Shown here: one piece after another, positions 50,660 through 59,050 of the stretch
Position numbering within the stretch: position 1 is the first letter of the stretch
Layout: every line of letters begins with the position of its first letter
From: Thiomicrorhabdus sp033238645
GTDB lineage: Bacteria > Pseudomonadota > Gammaproteobacteria > Thiomicrospirales > Thiomicrospiraceae
Assembly (NCBI GenBank): GCA_033238645.1
Contig: BQXR01000002.1
Span: forward strand, 206,580 to 270,579
DNA: 64,000 nucleotides
Direction: 5' to 3'
The notes under the pieces: generated by a model
The model's database searches: none
What the model was told of the DNA's origin: nothing
The model's input: the letters and a program-made list of their open reading frames with translations, nothing else
Translations under genes and position numbers: made by a program

Positions 50660-51165
50660 CCTATTATCAAACTGCTTTGGATCATTATTTTTACAGGGGG
50701 ACTACTGTGGTCAGGGTTTCAACCTAAAGATCAGCTTACGTAGTTTCTAGAGATTGTTCCTGCACTTATAGGCGTTTTAGTGTTAGCACTAACCTATCAA
50801 CGCTTTCCCTACCCCCCCCCTGCTGTATATTTTGATTCTGATGCATTTGGTTATTTTGATGGTCGGTGGTCACTACACCTACGCAGAGGTTCCGCTGTTT
50901 GATTGGTCGCGTAATAATTACGATAAACTGGGGCACTTTGTGCAGAGCTTTGTGCCAGAGATAACTACCCGTGAGATTATTATTCGCCAACATATTATTC
51001 AGAGTGTTAAGTGGCAGGACTTTTTTAGGTACACAAGGTTATATTTGGGATACCCAGTCAGATATGATGTACGCCTTAGTGGGGGCGATAGTTGCTCTGT
51101 TAAGCCTAAAGAAAATGCATAACAGACAGCTTGAACAACTCAATCAGCAGCGTGAAATAACTTAA
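50660..51165 (+). pseudogene. Degraded yjdF-like (DUF2238) membrane protein gene
   Basis: Joined across frames the sequence reads KLLWIIIFTGGLLWSGFQP, TAG, FLEIVPALIGVLVLALTYQRFPYPPP, then LLYILILMHLVILMVGGHYTYAEVPL, NNYDKLGHFVQSFVPEITTREI, and later FLGTQGYIWDTQSDMMYALVGAIVALLSL. This matches the DUF2238/YjdF inner-membrane family. Defects are a nonsense codon where Trp is usual, a +1 frame break at a C9 run (50812-50820), a deletion of the central helices, and a second frame change. The C9 run is a poly-G repeat copy; eight C would restore that junction, but the other defects remain. Confidence 0.85.
50810..50834 (-). repeat. Poly-G interspersed repeat in the yjdF pseudogene, C9 copy
   Basis: It reads TA, nine C, then TGCTGTATATTTTG. 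It falls at the point where the upstream and downstream frames of the pseudogene part. Confidence 0.7.
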
Positions 51166-51179
51166 TAGGATAAACGGTC

Positions 51180-53975
51180 ATGGCTAATGAATCTTCTTTG
51201 AAGTCCTCTCTTGAAGATCTGCTCTCTCGGCACTGGCACCATCTTACCAAGGGTGAGGTGGTCACACTACTGGATGCGGATACAGATAAGGGTCTAGATC
51301 TATTTGAGGTCTCTAATCGCCGTGCCGATTATGGTCATAATTGCCTTTCGCAAAAAAAGGGTATTTCACCGTTTATTCTCTTTGTTAGCCAGTTTAATCA
51401 ACCACTTGTTTATATTCTTTTAGGGGCTAGTTTAGTTACCTTTGTACTCAATGAATGGGTTGATAGTGCGGTTATATTTAGTGTCGTGCTGATCAATGCG
51501 TTGATTGGTTACCTGCAAGAGTCTAAAGCCCTCAAAGCGATTGAGGCGCTGGCGCAGAGTATGGAAGGGACAGCAAGGGTCATTCGAGCAGGGGAGGTTG
51601 TTACCATTGCCTCCTCAGAGCTGGTGCCTGGTGATCTGGTGCTGTTGCAGTCTGGTGATAAAGTACCAGCAGACTTAAGGCTACTGCAAATTCGTGAGCT
51701 TAAAATTGATGAGTCAGCTCTCACGGGTGAGTCGCTTCCATGTCAAAAATCAGCAGGAAAGTTACCAAAAGAGACTGTGTTAGCTGAGCGGAACAATATG
51801 GCTTACTCATCAACTCTAGTCACCTACGGCACAGGCTTAGGTTTGGTAATTGCCACAGGTGACCATTCGGAGATGGGCCGTATTAATGTGATGGTAGCTG
51901 AGGCTGCAATACTGGCAACCCCTTTAACGCTTAAGATTACCGAGTTCAGTCAAAAGTTATTGTGGATTATCCTAGTACTTTCAGGCCTAACTTTTTTGGC
52001 GAGTTGGATTCACGGGAATTCTCTTTTAGACTCTTTTTTAGCCTCCGTCGCTTTGGCAGTTAGTGTGATTCCAGAAGGTCTGCCAGCGGCGATGACAATT
52101 ATGTTGGCCATTGGCGTGAGCAAAATGGCCAAACGCCACGCCATTATTAGAAAGATGCCCGCAGTGGAGACCTTAGGGAGCACCACCATTATCTGTTCTG
52201 ATAAAACAGGCACCTTAACGCAAAACCAGATGACGGTTCAGCAAGTCTATTCTGGTAGTCTAGTCTACGATATTTCGGGGGTGGGCTATCAACCAGAAGG
52301 CAGTATCTCAGTGAATCTTTTAGCGACTGAAGTTTATGATCTGTCGAAGGAGTTAAATATAGATAGGGATCTGCTTCAGCACTCAAAATCTGCCTATCAG
52401 GTCTTTCTTGAGTGTTTAACAGCAGGACTGTTGTGTAATGACGCCCGTTTAAGAAAGGTACAGGGGACTTGGTTTTTTGAAGGAGATCCAACCGAATTAG
52501 CCATGGTCTCTGTGGCAGCTAAAGCAGGGCTTTTTCGTGATAGTTTTCTAGATCATAAGCGTTTGGATACACTGCCTTTTGAGTCACAATATCAGTATAT
52601 GGCTACGCTCTATCAACATAAAGAGGCGTCAATTATCTATATTAAAGGTTCAGTGGAAGCTGTGCTTGAGCGCTGTATTGATCTTTATGGTGACAGTGTT
52701 GACCCATTGGATAGAGAGCTAATTCTAAAGCAAGTGGCCGTGATGGCTAAGAGAGGTCTAAGGATACTCGCTTTTGCTCGCAAAGAGCTTGGTCACGAGG
52801 TTAACTCTGTTAGCCATGCAGATATAGATGGCGGTTTAAGTTTTTTAGGCCTACAAGCGATGATGGATCCGCCGCGTCCTGAAGCCATTTCAGCCGTGGC
52901 TGCCTGTCAAAAAGCGGGTATTCAAGTGAAAATGATTACCGGTGATCATGTGATCACCGCAGCTGCCATTGCGCAGCAGATAGGTCTGAATGGCGTAGAT
53001 GTTCAAAAATCAAATGATTTTGCGATTAACGGGCGCGACTTAGCACTGTTGTCTGATCAAGATCTGGTCGATGTTGCTCAACGTATCACAGTTTTTGCAC
53101 GTGTTTCACCAGAGCAAAAGTTACGTTTGGTTGAAGCGCTACAAGTGAAAGGCCATGTGGTCGCTATGACAGGCGATGGGGTCAATGATGCACCTGCATT
53201 GAAACAAGCTAATATCGGTGTAGCAATGGGTATTGGTGGTACAGAGGTGGCTAAAGAAGCTGCGGATATGATTTTGACCAATGATAACTTTGCAACCATT
53301 GAAGCCGCGGTTGAAGAGGGGCGTGCTGTTTTTGATAATCTGATTAAGTTTATTACTTGGACCCTGCCGACCAATGTAGGTGAGGGGCTCGTGGTTTTGG
53401 TGGCAGTGCTATTTGGTTTAACTCTACCGATTACACCAGTACAAATTCTGTGGATTAATATGACCACTGCCATTTTTCTTGGCATGATGTTGGCCTTTGA
53501 GCATAAAGAGCCAGGTATTATGGAAAGACCCCCGAGATCACCCAATACCCCAGTGATTACACGTGCCTTAGCCTTTCGTATTGGTTTAGTGAGTGTCTTG
53601 TTATTGGTGAGTTCTTTTGGTTTGTTTGACTGGGCCTTACGCGAAGGTAAATCCCTTGAAAATGCCCGAACCCTAGCGGTTAATATGTTTGTTTTTGGTG
53701 AGATGTTCTATCTGTTGAACTGCCGATCTCTTCGGCTCTCAATGTTTAAACTAGGCTTTTTCTCTAACCGATGGTTGCTTTTAGGTGTGGTCTGCATGAC
53801 CCTATTACAACTGTTGTTTACCTACTCAAGCGTGATGAACCAGCTCTTTGGCAGTGCACCATTAAATCTATCTGAGTGGGGGTTAATACTGCTGGGGAGC
53901 TGGTTCATTTATACTGCAGTTAGTGTCGAGAAGTTTTTTAGAGCGGTTATCACAAATAGGCAAAGCCAGAGATGA
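51180..53975 (+). CDS. Cation-transporting P-type ATPase (P2-type)
   Basis: The 931-residue protein is an inner-membrane ion pump. It has the N-terminal cation-ATPase domain, actuator motif TGES at 182-185, M4 motif PEGLPA at 298-303, the phosphorylation site DKTGTLT with Asp341, the nucleotide-binding domain, and GDGVNDAP near 667. About ten membrane helices are predicted. M5 keeps NVGE, but M6 reads WINMTTAIFLGMML, lacking the acidic residue of calcium pumps (LVTDGLPA); this resembles CtpF-like pumps. The ion cannot be stated; calcium, sodium or another cation is possible. An RDD protein gene follows after 31 bp. Confidence 0.9.
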   Translation: MANESSLKSSLEDLLSRHWHHLTKGEVVTLLDADTDKGLDLFEVSNRRADYGHNCLSQKKGISPFILFVSQFNQPLVYILLGASLVTFVLNEWVDSAVIFSVVLINALIGYLQESKALKAIEALAQSMEGTARVIRAGEVVTIASSELVPGDLVLLQSGDKVPADLRLLQIRELKIDESALTGESLPCQKSAGKLPKETVLAERNNMAYSSTLVTYGTGLGLVIATGDHSEMGRINVMVAEAAILATPLTLKITEFSQKLLWIILVLSGLTFLASWIHGNSLLDSFLASVALAVSVIPEGLPAAMTIMLAIGVSKMAKRHAIIRKMPAVETLGSTTIICSDKTGTLTQNQMTVQQVYSGSLVYDISGVGYQPEGSISVNLLATEVYDLSKELNIDRDLLQHSKSAYQVFLECLTAGLLCNDARLRKVQGTWFFEGDPTELAMVSVAAKAGLFRDSFLDHKRLDTLPFESQYQYMATLYQHKEASIIYIKGSVEAVLERCIDLYGDSVDPLDRELILKQVAVMAKRGLRILAFARKELGHEVNSVSHADIDGGLSFLGLQAMMDPPRPEAISAVAACQKAGIQVKMITGDHVITAAAIAQQIGLNGVDVQKSNDFAINGRDLALLSDQDLVDVAQRITVFARVSPEQKLRLVEALQVKGHVVAMTGDGVNDAPALKQANIGVAMGIGGTEVAKEAADMILTNDNFATIEAAVEEGRAVFDNLIKFITWTLPTNVGEGLVVLVAVLFGLTLPITPVQILWINMTTAIFLGMMLAFEHKEPGIMERPPRSPNTPVITRALAFRIGLVSVLLLVSSFGLFDWALREGKSLENARTLAVNMFVFGEMFYLLNCRSLRLSMFKLGFFSNRWLLLGVVCMTLLQLLFTYSSVMNQLFGSAPLNLSEWGLILLGSWFIYTAVSVEKFFRAVITNRQSQR

Positions 53976-54006
53976 ATAATGAAATACTTAACAAGAGGTA
54001 ATAGAG

Positions 54007-54441
54007 ATGGTAAGTGATGTAACTGAACAAGCCTATGCAGGATTTTGGGTAAGAGTGGGAGCAAGTTTGATCGATACAGTGTTGCTTCTGTTAATCATCA
54101 TCCCTACTTTGCTGGTGGTATATGGAGAAGGTTATTTAGATGCTGCTGGAGAGATGCAAGGTACTTGGGATGTGTTTTTTAATTATGTTTTTCCAGTCAC
54201 CGTGGTAATGACTTTTTGGATCTATAAATCAGCAACGCCAGGCAAGATGATTCTGAAGCTCTCTATTGTCGATACTAAAACGGGTGGCAAGCCATCTACA
54301 GGGCAGTTTTTTATTCGATATTTAGGCTATATTCCCTCTACAGTGATATTTTTGTTGGGCTTTATTTGGATTGTATTTGATAATAAAAAAAGAGGTTTGC
54401 ACGATATTATTGCGGGTACGGTGGTTATTCAAGGTAAATGA
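54007..54441 (+). CDS. RDD-family membrane protein
   Basis: The 144-residue protein has the RDD pattern: GFWVRVGASLIDTVLLLLIIIP at the start (Arg, then Asp in helix 1), a second helix FPVTVVMTFWIYKSATPGKMIL with the typical ATPGKM, and FIRYLGYIPS with DNKKRGLHDIIAGTVVI at the end. Three to four membrane helices are predicted. The family is proposed to have transport roles but is poorly known. The GAGGTAATAGAG upstream is a good ribosome-binding site; it is probably cotranscribed with the P-type ATPase. Confidence 0.88.
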   Translation: MVSDVTEQAYAGFWVRVGASLIDTVLLLLIIIPTLLVVYGEGYLDAAGEMQGTWDVFFNYVFPVTVVMTFWIYKSATPGKMILKLSIVDTKTGGKPSTGQFFIRYLGYIPSTVIFLLGFIWIVFDNKKRGLHDIIAGTVVIQGK

Positions 54442-54483
54442 CCTGAAGCTAGCGAAGCCATTAACTTTGAAGAAGATTAAGGG

Positions 54484-54510
54484 TCGTACCCCCCCCCTGC
54501 TTGAAATATC
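54484..54510 (-). repeat. Poly-G interspersed repeat, C9 copy
   Basis: It reads GTA, nine C (54489-54497), then TGCTTGAAATATC. On minus this is the GATATTTCAAGCAGGGGG form. It lies just before the terminator shared with mtnN. Confidence 0.85.
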
Positions 54511-54526
54511 GAAGCTGAAACTTAGG

Positions 54527-54559
54527 TACAAAAAAACCCGATAAAATCGGGTTTTTAAT
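54527..54559. terminator. Bidirectional terminator between RDD gene and mtnN
   Basis: AAAAAACCCGAT-AAA-ATCGGGTTTTT is a compact stem with A- and T-runs at its sides, between convergent genes. Confidence 0.9.
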
Positions 54560-54593
54560 GTAGTGCACTTAAATCAGGGTTTTGAAGTTTTGA

Positions 54594-55292
54594 TTAAGCT
54601 TCTAGCTTGGTAAGCATACCTAATATCACTTTTGCAGAGTGAGTTGCCGCTTGTTCTAGGTACTTCTCAAACGTCACCGCATTCTCTTTACCCGCAATAT
54701 CCGATAGAGAACGGATGATCACAAACGGTACACTAAAGCTATGGCAAACCTGTGCGACAGCCGCGGCTTCCATTTCACAAGCGATCATCTCAGGGAAGTT
54801 GCTACGCGTATTATTCACATCGTCCTGTTTATACATAAAACGGTCACCCGTGGCGATCAAACCGTGCATATGAACTACTTCTTGCAGTGCTTCAATAGAC
54901 GCTTGTGCGGCTTTGACTAAATGTGCATCAGGCATAAAACAAGGTGGCAACCCAGGTACTTGGCCTAGTTCGTAACCAAAAGGTGTCACATCAACATCGT
55001 GGTGACATACAGAGCTACTGATTACAATATCACCCACATTTAGGTCGGTGTGAAAACCACCCGCAGACCCGGTGTTAATTACATAGTCAGGTTGATACAA
55101 CTCAAGCAGCAGGGTAGAGCTAATTGCCGCATTGACCTTACCAATCCCTGAACGCAATAAAGCAACCTCTACGTTATCAATTTGACCAGAGTAGTATTCA
55201 AAGCCTGCATGCACTTCTGTTTTTAGATTGGTAAGCTTATCTCTTAAAAGCGTTACTTCTTCTTCCATGGCACCGATAATGGCTACTTTCAT
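54594..55292 (-). CDS. mtnN: 5'-methylthioadenosine/S-adenosylhomocysteine nucleosidase MtnN (Pfs)
   Basis: The 232-residue nucleosidase removes adenine from MTA and SAH. It starts MKVAIIGAMEEEVTLLRDKL with the catalytic glutamate in the EEE run; the GSAGGF loop, CEMEAAAVAQVC (nucleoside-binding) and IRSLSDIAG with the catalytic Asp are intact. The start overlaps the luxS stop by 4 bp, so the two are translationally coupled. The product S-ribosylhomocysteine is the substrate of LuxS. Confidence 0.97.
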   Translation of the reverse strand: MKVAIIGAMEEEVTLLRDKLTNLKTEVHAGFEYYSGQIDNVEVALLRSGIGKVNAAISSTLLLELYQPDYVINTGSAGGFHTDLNVGDIVISSSVCHHDVDVTPFGYELGQVPGLPPCFMPDAHLVKAAQASIEALQEVVHMHGLIATGDRFMYKQDDVNNTRSNFPEMIACEMEAAAVAQVCHSFSVPFVIIRSLSDIAGKENAVTFEKYLEQAATHSAKVILGMLTKLEA

Positions 55293-55810
55293 AGGTCATT
55301 ACCTAAAGACTTAAGCGTCTCTTCACTTAGGGCAATATCTTCATTTTTATTGACTTGAATTCCAGCATTAATAATTGCGCTGGAAATGACTTTTGCATCT
55401 TCTAAAGAGTGCATCATATAAGTTCCACATTGGTACTCATTCAGTTCAGGAATATCTTCCATACGCTCAACGGTTAAAACGTCTTTCATTGCCGCCAACC
55501 ATGATTCTGCCACAGTCTTTTCTGAAGGTGCACCTAGTAAGCTCATATAGAAACCAGTACGACAGCCCATTGGTGAAATATCGATAATCTCTACAGAATC
55601 ACTATTTAAATGGTTACGCATAAAACCAGCAAATAGGTGCTCTAGAGTATGAATCCCATTTTCACCTAAAATATCTTTATTAGGTTTAGTAAAGCGCAAA
55701 TCAAATACTGTAATCACATCGCCAGAAGGTGAGTGCATAGTTTTTGCAACACGCACTGCAGGTGCATTCATTATGGTGTGGTCAACGGTAAAGCTATCTA
55801 ATAGAGGCAT
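55289..55810 (-). CDS. luxS: S-ribosylhomocysteine lyase LuxS
   Basis: The 173-residue metalloenzyme splits S-ribosylhomocysteine into homocysteine and DPD, the precursor of autoinducer-2. The metal-binding HTLEH is at residues 54-58; the catalytic cysteine is in MGCRTGFYM (about residue 83), and the third metal ligand in QCGTYMM. Overlap with mtnN gives a compact activated-methyl-cycle operon, so the cell can make AI-2. No AI-2 receptor genes are in this window. Confidence 0.97.
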   Translation of the reverse strand: MPLLDSFTVDHTIMNAPAVRVAKTMHSPSGDVITVFDLRFTKPNKDILGENGIHTLEHLFAGFMRNHLNSDSVEIIDISPMGCRTGFYMSLLGAPSEKTVAESWLAAMKDVLTVERMEDIPELNEYQCGTYMMHSLEDAKVISSAIINAGIQVNKNEDIALSEETLKSLGNDL

Positions 55811-55877
55811 CGGTTTTTCCTATATGGTCAAAGGGTATCAATAAAGTTTGTACTGTTAAATAAGGGGGTGATAGTCA

Positions 55878-56321
55878 CTAGTCTTGAAGAACCTCGTTCT
55901 TCAGCAGCCAGCCATTATCAGATTTAATAAAAAGGTAGTGCCTTTCAAATTCAATTTGCTCACCCGCTTTAAAGTCTGGCAAGGTTATTTTCAATAAACC
56001 AACACTCATACCACGCTCAATTTTCTCAAAAGGAGAGATGTTTTTATCCTCCATTAAAAAAAATGCAAACTCTTCTAAAGAGCGTTGCGCACGAGCAATA
56101 ATTGTAATCTCAGCAATATAACGTCCATCACCATCTTTATAACCATTCTTTTTAACAATCGTTTTTACAGAAAAAAGATCGGCAAACTGCTTATTAAAGT
56201 GTGTATGAACGGCCTCAGTTATTGTACTCTCTGTTGGCTGAGTAATACCTAAGCAACCAGAGAGTATAACGGTCGCGAATAAGATTATCATGAAATCTGA
56301 AAAAGAGTGTTTTAGACGCAA
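55878..56321 (-). CDS. Lipoprotein of unknown function
   Basis: The 147-residue product has a signal peptide with lipobox LSGC (FMIILFATVILSGCLG). The mature part looks like a small alpha+beta fold: a helix TESTITEAVHTHFNKQFADLF, then strands, including IAEITIIARAQRSLEEFAF and KAGEQIEFERHYLFIKSDNGWLL at the end. The last part resembles NTF2/DUF4864-like accessory lipoproteins, but no family could be confirmed. It is upstream of, and in the same direction as, luxS, about 70 bp away. Confidence 0.7.
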   Translation of the reverse strand: MRLKHSFSDFMIILFATVILSGCLGITQPTESTITEAVHTHFNKQFADLFSVKTIVKKNGYKDGDGRYIAEITIIARAQRSLEEFAFFLMEDKNISPFEKIERGMSVGLLKITLPDFKAGEQIEFERHYLFIKSDNGWLLKNEVLQD

Positions 56322-56465
56322 GGGAATATCCTACTAATTTAAGGCTGAGATGAACTAAATTCTAATTGAGAAGAGGAGCATATCATAAACCTGTTGGCCG
56401 AGTAAATTGGCTGGCTATAAGGATAAAAGAAGAAGAGAAGCTTTAAGATAATCCTGAATGACAGG

Positions 56466-56500
56466 CAAAAAAAAAGCCAGCAATAAATGCTGACTTTCTT
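56466..56500 (-). terminator. Terminator of the tRNA operon
   Basis: On minus AAGTCAGCA-TTTAT-TGCTGGCTT is a 9-bp stem followed by a long T-run. It closes the tRNA-Phe/tRNA-Leu unit. Confidence 0.92.
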
Positions 56501-56532
56501 AGTGTTAAGAAGAAGACATCTTCTTAACTAAT

Positions 56533-56616
<84 letters not shown>

Positions 56617-56658
56617 GGATAAGAGGTCTAAACTTATGCTTAAACATCTTATAAAATA

Positions 56659-56734
56659 TGGTGGCCTGACCTGGAATCGAACCAGGGACACAGGGATTTT
56701 CAATCCCTTGCTCTACCGACTGAGCTATCAGGCC
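56659..56734 (-). tRNA. tRNA-Phe (anticodon GAA)
   Basis: The 76-nt gene on minus starts GGCCTGATAGCTCAGTCGG and ends TCAGGCC-A-CCA, with CCA encoded. The anticodon arm is AGGGA-TTGAAAA-TCCCT, giving GAA. All stems pair. It is the first gene of a two-tRNA operon behind a perfect promoter. Confidence 0.98.
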
Positions 56735-56750
56735 AAAATAGAATGTGCGT

Positions 56751-56779
56751 ATTATAGGGACGGGAGCGGGGGCTGTCAA
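56751..56779 (-). promoter_or_regulatory. Perfect sigma-70 promoter for the tRNA operon
   Basis: On minus TTGACA (56774-56779) and TATAAT (56751-56756) are separated by exactly 17 bp. Both boxes match the consensus fully. The expected transcription start is about 10 bp before tRNA-Phe. The spacer is unusually GC-rich. Confidence 0.93.
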
Positions 56780-56834
56780 ACGTTATTTAGGATTATTTTA
56801 TTTTTCTAAAATTACGCTAGGAGTTAGATTAGAT

Positions 56835-56898
56835 TTGCATGCAATGTATATACGATGTACTTCTATTTAAGTAGGTATTTGGCCCTATAATAGTGGCA
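56835..56898 (+). promoter_or_regulatory. Promoter and possible operator of the WYL regulator gene
   Basis: A consensus -10 box TATAAT lies at 56886-56891, 24 bp before the TTG start; the -35 is poor. Upstream are two small palindromes, TTGCATGCAA (56835-56844) and GTATATAC (56847-56854), which may be bound by the regulator itself. The operator role is inferred. Confidence 0.55.
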
Positions 56899-56915
56899 TT
56901 AGAGATTTTTGGGTA

Positions 56916-57887
56916 TTGTCAGTGCACAACAATGAACGTAAAAGAAATTTGCTACAATTTTTAAAGAATCATAAATCCCCAGTTAAACTTGAATTACTTG
57001 CTGAAAAATACAGTTGCTCAACAAAAACCATTCGGCGATATATTGATGACCTAGTGACTGAACGCTCTGCGCCGTGGTTTATATCAAATGGCGTGGTTCA
57101 CTTTGATCGTGCAAGACAGCAACAAATAGAGATGGACGACTACTGGTTTACCTCAGAAGAACTCCTCTCTCTACTTGCGTTATATCAAATAACAGAAGAA
57201 CTATCTGTGGGTTTATTAAGCTCTCATTTAGACGAGTTTAAAATTAAAATTTTAGCAATACTAGGTTCTGAGGACGAGAGCCAACGGTTAGTAAATCATG
57301 TCAAAATTATACCCATTGCAAATCCTCCTATCAAAAATGATCTATTCAATAAAATCACCTATGCAATAGCCAGCCAAAAACAGCTCAAAATACAGTTTTG
57401 GAATAGAAAGTTAGATCAAGTAACCGATAGAAACATCTCCCCTTATCAACTGATTCGTTACCGAGATCACTGGCTATTAGATGCCTACTGCCATCAAAAA
57501 GAAGCACTGCGAAGCTTCTCACTAGAAGCCATCATCCAGATAGACATCAGTCAGCAAACAACAAAACCAATCAACTCCCAGAGGCTTAAAGACTACTTTC
57601 AATCTAGCTACGGTATTTTTAGTGGTCAAGCTGACAAAGTTGCTATTTTAATCTTTAGCACCTATCAGGCACGTTGGATCAAGGATCAAATTTGGCACCC
57701 AGAACAAACTTTTAAATGGCTTGATGATGGACGATATCAACTACAAATACCCTACAAAGAAGATACCGAGTTGATGCAAGACATACTCAAATATGGCGCA
57801 CAAGTTGAAGTGGTTAGTCCAGTGGATTTAAGGCAGAAAGTAACTAAACAGCTGCAAAAAACCTTAGCGCTGTATCAAGATAGTTAG
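56916..57887 (+). CDS. WYL-domain transcriptional regulator
   Basis: The 323-residue protein has an N-terminal HTH (SPVKLELLAEKYSCSTKTIRRYIDDL), a WYL domain in the middle (residues about 140-210, ISPYQLIRYRDHWLLDAYCHQKEALRSFSLEAI) and a C-terminal WCX-like extension. WYL regulators often control defence and DNA-damage genes by binding nucleotides or nucleic acids. It lies just before the type I-F cas operon in the same direction, so cas control is likely but not proven. The start is TTG at 56916 or GTG at 56922. Confidence 0.9.
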   Translation: MSVHNNERKRNLLQFLKNHKSPVKLELLAEKYSCSTKTIRRYIDDLVTERSAPWFISNGVVHFDRARQQQIEMDDYWFTSEELLSLLALYQITEELSVGLLSSHLDEFKIKILAILGSEDESQRLVNHVKIIPIANPPIKNDLFNKITYAIASQKQLKIQFWNRKLDQVTDRNISPYQLIRYRDHWLLDAYCHQKEALRSFSLEAIIQIDISQQTTKPINSQRLKDYFQSSYGIFSGQADKVAILIFSTYQARWIKDQIWHPEQTFKWLDDGRYQLQIPYKEDTELMQDILKYGAQVEVVSPVDLRQKVTKQLQKTLALYQDS

Positions 57888-57932
57888 CGGGACAGGTTTT
57901 GTCCCAAGCATGACATAAACTACAAACATAAA

Positions 57933-58090
57933 GAGACCTTTGCACGAGACCATAAACGGATAAAAATATCTGAAATTTCACTGCTTTTTGTTGAAAAACT
58001 TGTCAATAGCTAGCGATTACCTGTGTTTCCCGCCTCAATCAGCAAAATTCATCTTATTTTTCTCCCGCATCTGGCTCATGCAAAGGTCTC
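57933..58090. mobile_element. 158-bp MITE-like element between the WYL gene and cas1
   Basis: Sixteen-base terminal inverted repeats with one mismatch, GAGACCTTTGCACGAG and CTCATGCAAAGGTCTC, bound the element. AAA lies on both sides and could be a 3-bp target duplication. The ends recall IS5-group termini (GAGACCTTTGC), so it is probably a non-autonomous relative. It has no gene and stops 12 bp before the cas1 start. Confidence 0.75.
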
Positions 58091-58102
58091 AAATAATTAA
58101 AA

Positions 58103-59050
58103 GTGAGTTATATTTTGGAACAGTTAACAGACCTAAAAGCCATCCTGCACTCTAAAAGAGCCAATATCTATTATTTAGAAAAGTGTCGTGTCATGCAAAA
58201 AGACGGGCGTGTACTTTATCTGACAGAAGAAAAAATAGAGAAGCAGTATTGGAATATACCCATTGCCAATACCACCTGTATTTTACTTGGTGCAGGCACC
58301 TCCATTACGCAAGCCGCCGTGCGAATGTTGGCGCAAGCTGGGGTATTAATCGGCTTTAGTGGTAGCGGAGGAACCCCTCTCATTGCCGCCAACGAAGTGG
58401 AGTGGTTATCCCCACAAAGTGAATACCGCCCGACAGAATATATACAAGCATGGATGTCATTTTGGTTTGAAGAAGAAAAACGTCTCAAAGTTGCCAAGCA
58501 GTTTCAACTCTGGCGCATAGAGTACATGCAAAAAGTCTGGGCAAAAGATAAAGACTTACGCGTTGAAGGTTTTACACCCGATGAACAACTACTCAAACAG
58601 TTTGCACTCAAAATTCAGCAGGCTACCACCGTTAATAAACTCCTAACAGATGAAATGTCGCTCACCAAAAGCTTATATCGAATCGCCGCATCTAATACCA
58701 AAACCAAAGACTTTACTCGACAGCATGAAGCAATAGACGATGCCAATGCATTTTTAAATCACGGTAACTACTTAGCCTACGGTCTTGCAGCAACAACACT
58801 GTGGGTTTTAGGCATTCCCCATGGTTTTGCTGTAATGCATGGCAAAACAAGAAGGGGGGCATTAGTCTTTGATGTGGCAGATCTAATTAAAGACACACTC
58901 ATACTCCCATGGGCATTTATTTGTGCAAAGGAAGGCGCGACTGAACAAGAGTTTCGTCAGCAATGCCTGCAAAACTTTACCAAACACAAAGCGTTAGATT
59001 TTATGTTTGATAGCATTAAACAAATCTGTGCAGAGGTAAAGACATTATGA
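58103..59050 (+). CDS. cas1: CRISPR-associated integrase Cas1, type I-F
   Basis: The 315-residue Cas1 integrates new spacers. Type I-F hallmarks are LKAILHSKRANIYYLEKCRVM, YWNIPIANTTCILLGAGTSITQAAVR, ANEVEWLSPQSEYRPTEYIQ, and the catalytic region GFAVMHGKTRRGALVFDVADLIKD with conserved His and Asp. The start is GTG at 58103 without a good ribosome-binding site; TTG at 58115 is possible. It overlaps cas3 by 4 bp, so the two are translationally coupled. The cas promoter must lie in or before the MITE-like element. Confidence 0.96.
   Translation: MSYILEQLTDLKAILHSKRANIYYLEKCRVMQKDGRVLYLTEEKIEKQYWNIPIANTTCILLGAGTSITQAAVRMLAQAGVLIGFSGSGGTPLIAANEVEWLSPQSEYRPTEYIQAWMSFWFEEEKRLKVAKQFQLWRIEYMQKVWAKDKDLRVEGFTPDEQLLKQFALKIQQATTVNKLLTDEMSLTKSLYRIAASNTKTKDFTRQHEAIDDANAFLNHGNYLAYGLAATTLWVLGIPHGFAVMHGKTRRGALVFDVADLIKDTLILPWAFICAKEGATEQEFRQQCLQNFTKHKALDFMFDSIKQICAEVKTL

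Noticed and set aside
13324..54497. Poly-G runs as assembly or sequencing errors
   Set aside because: The runs share specific flanking sequence on both sides and occur on both strands, which errors would not produce; exact run lengths may still be wrong.
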